64,000 bases of DNA, taken from the NCBI RefSeq assembly GCF_021730395.1, contig NC_069362.1:35792501-35856500 (forward strand). The letters are read 5' to 3'. Both the position numbers and the translations under genes were made by a program. This document shows positions 32,740 to 42,700 of the stretch, piece after piece (position 1 is the stretch's first letter; each line of letters starts with the position of its first letter). The notes beneath the pieces were generated by a model, which did not search any database, was not told the origin of the DNA, and saw nothing but the letters and a program-made list of their open reading frames with translations. The stretch comes from Mercenaria mercenaria. Lineage: Eukaryota; Mollusca; Bivalvia; Venerida; Veneridae.

Positions 32740-33466
32740 AAGCCTTATGTAGTCTGTCTCAGTGCATCATCAGTGCTTAGAGGTTACCATGTTTGAAGGC
32801 GATATCCAGGCATTCCTGGGATAGGGCCAATACTGGTCTCGTTTTGGATCTTCATGAAATTTTATCAAAATGTATATCTGGATTAAATCCAGGTAAAGTT
32901 CACCTAGGTCATCTAGGATCAAAAACTAGGTCACATGGTCAAGTCAAAGAAAATATTTACACTGGATATTCATAAAATTTAGTCAGAATAGTTGCCTTGA
33001 CAAAATCTAGGTCAAGTTCCAATATGGGTCATCTGGGGTCAAAAACTAACTTTAGGTCGTTAGGTCAAATCAAAGAAAAACTTTGTGTATGTAATAGCGG
33101 CTGCATTTTACACTGGATATTCATGAACTTTGATCAAAATGTTTGTCTTGATGAAATCTAGATGGAGTACAAATAGGGGTTATCTTGGGTCAAATACTAG
33201 GTCACCCAGTAAAATCAAGGAAAATTTTAGGCAGGATGTTCATGAAATTTGATAAAAATGTTTACTTTGAAGAAATCTAGGTCAAATTCAAATATTATGG
33301 GTCATGTTGGTTAAGACACTAGGTCAATTGGTCAAATCAAAGAAATACCTTGCCTAGACATGCTAGATGCAAAAGGAGTCGCAGGATTTTAAGCAGGATA
33401 TTCATTAAATTTGATCAAGCTGTTTTCAGGTAAATGACCTAGGACCATTTGGTCCTCTTGTTGTAC
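32740..33466 (-). mobile_element. Hairpin-headed tandem-repeat element, reverse orientation
   Basis: On the minus strand it begins CAACAAGAGGACCAAATGGT, a head hairpin like the other elements here. Four to five units of about 130 bp follow with TTTGATCAAAATGTTT, AAATCTAGGTCAAGTTC and AGGTCACATGGTCAAGTCAA-like phrases. Just upstream of the scramblase start. Confidence 0.65.
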
Positions 33467-33734
33467 ATATTTCTAATAAAAGCAGGTTTGCCAAAATAAA
33501 TAAATCAAGCTTTAATTTGTTTGTCATCAATTTTATGTTTTTGAATTTTCAAAATGTGGAACAGTATTCAAATATTCATGTAATGAACAAATATTCATTG
33601 CCATCCCTATAATAAACACAATAGGCCATGAACAATTTTATAATGAACACATAGGTCACAATCATACAGTTTGTATATTTTTCAGGTATAATTTGTGTCG
33701 AGTTTCTGTGAGTGAGATCCATTTCAGCAGAATC

Positions 33735-33768
33735 ATGTCATTTCCTGTAGCAACTCAGCCACAGAATA
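33735..33768 (+). CDS. PLSCR: PLSCR exon 1 (start)
   Basis: ATG at 33735 encodes MSFPVATQPQN plus one base, donor GTAAGT. A TTTTTCAG at about 33677-33684 just upstream suggests the exon starts there as a second, partly untranslated exon, with an earlier leader exon upstream. Confidence 0.85.
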
Positions 33769-36700
33769 GTAAGTAAAATACTTCATGTAAGTTTTCATAT
33801 TGAAGATGTGAATTTTTTTTATATCACCCTCGCAGGATTGCAATACATATCACCCTCACAGGATTGCAATATTTTTTATTGTACCGAAAAACTGTGGGTT
33901 AGAACATTTCGTGAAAAAAAAATGAACATATTTAAATAATAGAATAATTTATTGAAATAATTGAGAAATAATAGAATTAATAACAATAGAATGTGAATAT
34001 ATTGCAGGGTTGCTAATATTGGCTGCATTCATATCTACAATACTCATTTTTCTTTTTTTTTTTTCTTTTTTGTTGGATTTAACGTTGCACCAACACATGA
34101 TAGGTCATGTGGCGACTTTCCAGCTTTTTAATGGCGGAGGAAGACCCCAGGTGCCCCTCCAGCATTATTTCATCATGAGCGGGCACCCGGGTAGAACCAC
34201 CGACCTTTCAAAAAACAACTGGATGGCTTCCTCACATGAAGAATTCAACGTTTTCTTTGTTTTTCTGTAGCTAATCTACTCTGTGATGAGAGGAATGCTT
34301 TACAAGCAAAAAAATGTATAAGGGTCTAGTCAGTTTTGATGGTTTCAGATGTTACTTTAGTTATCATAACTTTAAGAGTAATATGAAAAAAAAAACTAAT
34401 TGCATGCAGAAGAAACCAGAATAGTATTTTTTCTCATAAAATATAAACTTTCTAAGGGAATATGATTAATTATAGTGATTAAAAGAAAAGTATCACATGC
34501 AGAGGAAACATCTATAGAGATTTTGCACTGGAAGATACTAAATTACTGGAGAATATGAAGAAAAAGTAGAGCTATTGCACTCGCCCCTGTGTCGCATGAT
34601 CGCCGTCGCTGTCACAGTTGGTTAAAGTTTTTGATAAAGTCAGATATCTCTGTTACTATCAAAGCTATTGACTTGAAACTTCAAACACATATTTACTGTC
34701 AAAGTCTACACCAGGAGAAACAATTCCCATAACTGATTTGAATTAACTTTACACTTTTCATTCTAACTACGGTATAAGTGTTTTATATTGCTTGCAGGAA
34801 AAGTTCTTACAAATTGTATGAGCTGTGCCATGAAAAAACCAACATAGTGCGCATCCGCGCAGTCTGGTCAGGATCCATGCTGTTCGCTAACAGTTTCTCT
34901 AATTGCAATAGGCTCTGAAAGTGAACAGCATGGATCCTGACCAGACTGCACAGATGCGCACTATGTTGGTTTTTTCATGGCACAGCTCATACAATTTGTA
35001 AGAACTTTTCCTGCAAGCAATATAAAACACTTATACCGTAGTTAGAATGAAAAGTGTAAAGTTAAATAGAAGTGTATGTTTGTTGTATTTTCAGTGGAGA
35101 TGAGCCAGGCACCAGGGATGGCTGGGTTGCCACAAAGTCTCCAGTATCTGGCGGGGTTGGATCAAATTATCATCAAACAGAAAATTGAGGCTCTTGAAGG
35201 TATATATCCAAGTTTTATTGCCCAAAAACTGAAAACTTATGTGCTTAAACAGTCACTTGATTTTAAATTTGGTTGATTTATTTCTAAGGAAGTACTGCCA
35301 ACTGTGAAATCATTTAATTTTGCTACAATAGCACTTCAACAAACAGTACTACTGATAGGGTACTATATTAAAAAAATAAAGGTGACATGCATAATTTATG
35401 CAGTTCTTTTTTCAAAGTGATTGCGTTTTATCTTTAAGTGCTTTATGACAAATTTTGATATATTCATGCTGCTTAAGATTTTGTAGGCATGTGATATATA
35501 TCCACCCCTGAACAAAGCAGTGTCCTACTGTTTATTAAAGGCACTCGACCTCCACATTTTGGCTAAAAATTAAAGTTTTGTCGTATTATGAACATAAGAA
35601 CATGAGTTTTTTTCTAAACTACCTTAAAAATACCAAATCAAGAAGAAGAAAAGATTAATCCGCGTTGGGGTCGCGAGTTCGATCCTCGGGCGGGGCGTAT
35701 GTTCTCCGTGACTATTTGATAAACGACATTGTGTCTGAAATCATTAGTCCTCCACCTCTGATAATTCATGTGGGGAAGTTGGCAGTTACTTGCGGAGAAC
35801 AGGTTTGTACTGGTACAGAACCAAGGAACACTGGTTAGGTTAACTGCCTGCCGTTACATGACTGAAATACTGTTGAAAAACGGCGTTAAACCCAAAACAA
35901 ACAAACAAACTAACCAGGGCTGCTGCGGCAATAAAAACTTTTTTGATGTTTTTACTTATACCGCTATGGACACTGGCTATGGAGGACTACTGGGTATGCG
36001 TTTAGTGTGTTAAATATAGATATTTATGATTAAGGCAGATAACTTGGAGTAAAGCGTTCTAAACAGTTTTCGATTTTCTATGTAAAAATTAGTAATAACA
36101 ACTTATGCGTTTCCGTATCATATAGTCTGTTGGTAATTAAATTTCGAAGCTTTCTTAAGAAATATGCACCTAGATCTTTAATGTTTGTGTTATTGCGGAA
36201 TGATCTTGAAGCTAGTACCTTTATTAGATATCTCCAGTAGAGGTTATTGTCTAAGTCTGGTAATGTAGGCTAAGGAAAATGTTTTTAGCTGATTATACTG
36301 ACAAACAATCAGCCACTTTTCTCTTTAACAGTGGACTAAATCATCTTGCTTCTGTTCCAGCCATGCAACCTGCTTGTGGTTCTTGCTCTTTGGTAAGATA
36401 ATAACCATAAACATGCCAGAAGTGATTGGTTCCTAGCTTCTGTTCCTACCATACAGTGTGGTTTTGGCCTGGTTTTGATTTGTTGCATACTTGCTTTAAG
36501 TCTTGAAATGCTCAATTTAAGAGATTAAAATGGTTAAAGGAAACATTGATTATGTATTTCAGTGGTGACAGGGTTTGAAACCAGAAATATGTATAAGGCC
36601 TTGAATAACCAAGGCCAACAAATCTTCTTTGTACATGAAGGTAGGTTATTACGTAGGGAACTGATCTGTTATGACATATTTTGATATTGAGATTTGATGT

Positions 36701-39700
36701 CTATTTCATTTTAATAAAGGAACTACTTTAAGTGGCATTATGCGCATCTAATACTGCATATAGTGTGTTTTGGGTGAGTGTTCTTTAAGAAATTTTCGGT
36801 TGCTGTGCATTTAGATGTGTTAAATTAACGATAATGCTGCATTAGTATTTGAAGTTGATGCTTTAAAAATAAAGAAATCGGACTGATAAAATAATAGATA
36901 TGTTTTCAATCTTCCGCGCAATTATCTCCCTTGCCTGAAAATGGAAATTTCTGAAGTAGAAGGGAAGCAACTCCTGCTTGCAGTTTGACGTTTTTTAAAA
37001 ATACTGCCCCAGTCAAAATAAGAAAAGTCATATTTGGAAATTTATTATTTTGTACTTGTAATAGCAAGAGTTTGGTATGTTGGGTTAAAAGCTATAATTT
37101 CTTCCATCCTTTTTACATGCACATCTATTTAAGCTTGATTTTTACTTGAAAAAATGCACATAATTCCACTTTAATTATATGCATTTTTCTAGTAAAATCA
37201 AGCTTAAATAGATGTGCATGTTAAAAGGATGGAGGAAATTATAGCTTTTAACCCAACATACCAAACTCTTCCTGTTACCAGTACAAAATAGTAAGTTTCC
37301 AAATATGACTTTTCTTATTTTGACTGGAACAGTCTTTTTAAAAAATGTCAAACTGCAAGCAGGAGTTGCTTCCCTTCTACTTCAGAAATTTCCATTTTCA
37401 GGTAATGGAGATCATTGCGCGGAAGATTGAAAAAATATCTATTATTTTATCCGTCCGATTTCTTTTTTTTAAAGCATCAGCTTCAAATACTAATGCGGCA
37501 TTATCGTTAATTTAACACATCTAAATGCACAGCAACCGAAAATTGCTTTTATAGAACACTCACCCAAAACACACTATATGCAGTATTAGATGCGCAAAGT
37601 GCCACTTTAATAACTTTTGACATCACATTTGTCAGTAAGAGGCTTTGGCTCAAGTCTGGTATTAGGTGGTGATTAATTTAGCATGTTTCTGTACAGTATG
37701 TGAACTTTTATCATTATAATAAATAAAGATACAAGAAGTCAGACAACTGAGGACAGTTAAAAGACGTCAACAACTGTTTCTTCAGGTATTTAAATTTTAA
37801 AACTGTATTTTCTTACAGAGTCAAGTGTTTGCGAGCGCTTCTTTTGCCCACAGAACCGAGGGTTTCAGCTTCATGTTACAGACAACAATTCAGAGGTAGG
37901 TAACTGATGCATTACTAAGGTCGGCATTAAATCTCCCGCATTGAGTGTACGCACACATTGAATGTACACTATTAAACCTATGTCAGTATCTAGTACACTC
38001 AATACGTGCGTATATCCAGCTGGGGCTATTTAATATTGACGCATTATTAACCAAGGTTATCAATTTGCTTTGAATATGTGTGGACCTTCTTGATAGTAGT
38101 CGATCCCTTCAAATGTCTTCCGAATGTAAGCGGACCTTAATAGCTGTCTGAATATTTGTGACCTAGAAAGTGCTACCCCCTTTTGAGGATTATCTAAATA
38201 TATGTTGGGATCTTTTTAATTCTCTGAATGTATGTGGACCTACTAGATAACTTAGTTAGAGGAGTTATGGCATTATGCTTCATCTGAGCCATGCCATGAG
38301 AAAACCAGCATAGTGGGTTTGCGACCAGCATGGATCCAGACCAGCCTGCGCATCTGCACAGTCTGGTCAGGATCCTTGCTGTTTGACTGTTACAGTTGCT
38401 ATAATTACAATAGACTTTGAAAGTGAACAGCATGTATCCTGACCAAACTGCACGGATGCGCAGACTGGTCTGGATCCATGCTGGTCGCAAAGCCACTATG
38501 TTGGTTTTCTGATGACGTGGCTCATTTATTCTTTATTTTTATGCAGAAAAGCAGAAGTAGGAAGTCATGAGAGTGTTTAATAAATAATTATAAACTTTCT
38601 TTGTTTTCCTGGTATAATACAGAGTCAAAAAAATAACTTTGTTTGTTTTGGGTTTTAAATGATTTCAGACACAATATCTTTTATCAAATCGTCACGGAGA
38701 ACATGAGTCAAAAAGAAACATGGTAAATGAGTGCAGTAGCAAACAATGGGTCCATGATTATGAAACATGAGTGTGCAATCCAGTGTGTGAATGTGAATGC
38801 ATTATGCTATTGCGAGCAAGCAGCCTGTCTGGTTTAGTTTGAATAAAATTAATTGCCGTGTTTACCCTACAGAAAGTGCTTAAGCTCATTAACTGTTAGC
38901 CTGCTGGTGGCAGATGATTCTGCCTTTGCGGCTAGTGCAGATCAAGATCAACCTGCACATCTGTGCAGTCTGATAATGGTCTGCACTGTTTGCCATTCAG
39001 TCAGTATCATTTTGGTAAGCACCCTTTTTAACAGTTAAAGGTACTGTCCAAATTGAAAGATGGAATAGAAATTTAGCAGGGTAAGGATTAAAATGAATTT
39101 TCTTGTGTATACTACAGGAAGTGATGAAATTCTCTCGAGAATGCAAGTGTTGTACTGGATGTTGCTGGTGTGGTGAGGGATGCTGCAGCATGACTATCAA
39201 CATAGAGTCTCCTGTTGGAAGAGTGATTGGTAGAGTAAAGACTGGGTATTTACCTAAGCCACAGGCTGTAGTTTGTATTACCTACAAGTAGCAGAGTAAT
39301 GCCTACATGTAGGAGTATCTATATTGGCTGTCTTTAGCAGACATGTTTTACTGGCTGTCTGCAGACTTGCTGGGGTTTTTTTTGTATGCGGCTGTGATAG
39401 AGTTGTTTATTTAGCTATATGTAGGCGAGCAGTTATATTGCTTGCTGTAGCAAACTTCTTGTATCTGTATTGATGGTCTGTGGCAAAATCATTGTATTGG
39501 CAGTTTAAGTAGAGATGTTTGTAGCATATTGTTGTATTGCTTGCCTGTAACAAAGTTATTGCAGCGCTCACCAGTAGCAAAAAATCTGTATTTGCTGTCT
39601 GTACCAGATTTGCTTGATGGGTTGTCTGTAATATATATATATATCAGCTGTAGTAGGGTTGTTGAAGTGGCTGTCCAAAACAAAAAGCACAAGGACAAAG

Positions 39701-42700
39701 TTCATCAGGAAAAGCTGCTTTCAAAGAACTCAGTGGTCAAAGTGGTTGCATTTGATGTTTGTAGCAGTTAACACAGTTACTCCATTTGTTGTTTGTAGCA
39801 TAGGTGCTGTATTAATTTTAACAAATTGTAGTATTTGTTGTGTATGATATCCTGTGAACATCAAATACTTTAGTACTGTTTGGTTTTACGGTTATTTCAT
39901 ATGTCAGTTGTCTTTGTTTCAGTAATTCAAAATGGAAACATCACAGTCAAATATTTGATGCTGATGACAATCACGTGTTTACAATATCGGGACCTTGCTG
40001 TCTATGTCAGGAGGTGTGCTGTCGGGATGATATCAACTTCCCTGTAAGTAAACAGTTATAGTCTGGGACCTTGCTGTCCATGTCAGGCAGTGTGCTGTCC
40101 AGATGATGTCAACTTCCCTGTAAGTAAACAGGTATAGTCTGGGACCTTGCTGTCCATGCCAGGCAGTGTGCTGTCCAGATGATGTCAGCTTCCCTGTAAG
40201 TAAACAGTTATAGTCTTTGACCTTGCTGTCCATGCCAGGCAGTGTGCTGTCCAGATGATGTCAACTTCCCTGTAAGTAAACAGTTATAGTCTGGGACCTT
40301 GCTGTCCATGCCAGGCATTGTGCTGTCCAGATGATGTCAAGTTCCCTGTAAGTAAACAGTCATAGTCTGGGACCTTGCTGTCCATGCCAGGCATTGTGCT
40401 GTCCAGATGATGTCAAGTTCTCTGTAAGTAAACAGTTATAGAATGGGACCTTTCTGTCTGTGCCAGGCAATGTGCTGTCCAGATGTAAGTAAACAGTTAT
40501 AGTGTGGGACTTTGCTGTCCATGCCAGGCATTGGTTTGCCAGATGATGTCAACCTCCCTGTAAGTAAACAGTTATAGTCTGGGACCTTGCTGTCCATGCC
40601 AGGCATTGTGCTGTCCAGGTAATGTCAAGTTCTCTGTAAGTAAACAGTTATAGAATGGGACCTTTCTGTCTGTGCCAGACAATGGGCTGTCCAGATGTAA
40701 GTAAACAGTTATAGTGTGGGATCTTCCTGTCCATGCCAGGCATTGGTTTGCCAGATGATGTCAACTTTCCTGTAAGTAAACAGTTATAGTCTGGGACCTT
40801 GCTGTCCATGCCAGGCATTGTACATGTGCTGTCCAGGTAATGTCAAGTTCTCTGTAAGTAAGTCGGGGACCTTTCTGTCTGTTCCAGGCAATGTGCCGTC
40901 CAGATGATGTCATCTTCCCTGTAAGTAAACAGTTATAGTCTGGGACTTTGCTGTCCATGCCAGGCATTGGTTTGCCAGATGATGTCAACTTCCCTGTAAG
41001 TAAACAGTTATAGTCGGGGACCTTTCTGTCTGTGCCAGTCAATGTTCTGTTCAGATGATGTCAACTTCCCTAACAGCTGATTCCAGGCATTGTGCTGCTA
41101 GGATGTTGTCATTTTCCCTGTAATTATATATTTATATTAAATATTTATCTTGTATATTTATAGCTTGTCACTAAATTTTACATTAATGAGCTTCACCATG
41201 AGAAAACCAACATAGCATCCACACAGTCTGGTCAGGATCCATGCTGTTCACAAACAATTTCTCTAACTGAAATAGGCTTCGAAAGTGAACAGCATGGATC
41301 CTGACCAGACTGTGCATATGCGCAGGCTGGTCTGGATCCATGCTAGTCACAAACACACTATATTGGTTTTCTTATGGTGCGGCTCAATTATGATTTATGA
41401 TATTGTTTGACATATTCTACAAAGTACATGTACTATTATAATGCTGTTGAAGTTATCTGAGAATACCATGGTATCATTGTGCAATCAAATATTTATAAAG
41501 ACTTTAAAGACCTGCTCCATTGCTACATTTTAACCTTAAATTGTCACTGAAAAAGTATGAAAATCCTGACTATGAACAGTGATGCCTGTCAAAACAGTCT
41601 ATTTTATATAAAATTCTATATAAAATACCTGTGGCTTTGGTGGTAAATTGTAGCCCATGGCTGTTAGCTGTTACCTATTGTAATCATCGGTTGCAAACAA
41701 ACAACAGAATTGAATAACAACAGAGCAGGGCTTTAACTTGCTGACCTTTTCATGTTTATTTATATGTGCACTTAATTATTTTTGAAGCACTCTAGGTAGG
41801 CAGCCTGTAAGTTAACAAAGTACCTCACATTTGTAATGGACATACCTATTTTTATTTGTTTTCTTTTCTATCAAGTATAATAAAGAGATCTATATATCAT
41901 CAAGGGATTGACATCCTCTGGTAGTTGGTGTTAAGTGTATTGTAATTTATTGGTTAAAGAAGACTTGCAAAAAATTCTTGTATTGATCTGTACCTGTTCT
42001 GTGAACTGAATCAATAGTATATACAGATAAAGACTGATTAAATTCACATGACTTTCCTGAGTGTTTACTAAATAAAGTATTGATCTTTTGTAGAAAAACG
42101 CAGTGTTGACTAGAATTACGGAAGTTAGTTTATTCATTTTTGATTGCATAATTTCATTTCAATATATATCCGTATATGACATTTATAGTGATTGATCATA
42201 ATTATATTGACAACAAAAGGGTTCCAACATTATAAACAGTTCTTTTAACTTTGTCAAAATTATGCAGATTAAACTGATGAAGGAAATTCATCTAGTTTAA
42301 GATAGATATTATTATGCAATCAAAGTACATGTAACTAAAACATTGTATTTCTTGTAAGCAAAAAGATAAAATACATGTAATACTATATGGGAATGGATTG
42401 AAACTCCGCACACTTGTCAACTGTCATAATCTGGTATGCACTGTGCAGGTTCCATAACTCTGTTTTGCATTTTTACAAGATTATGCCTCTTTTTCGACTT
42501 TTGTCTTCATCTAGTTGACAAGGCTGTTGAATAGTCAAACATTGCTGGCCTCCTATAGCTTAATGCTTTTCAGTAAAATAAAATTGTTATTTTTTTCACT
42601 GTTTAAAAGAAGTGAAAATAACATTTTTAATTTTCACTGGTACAGACCTACTTTTTAATGCAAAAGAATATGAATTATAAATAATATAAAACAAATTGTA

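Noticed and set aside
35675-35700. tRNA gene
   Set aside because: Only a B-box-like word in a SINE body; no tRNA fold or A box in place.
40033-41042. Minus-strand frames with YNCLLTGKLTSSG repeats
   Set aside because: Shadow of the exon 6 minisatellite on the opposite strand.
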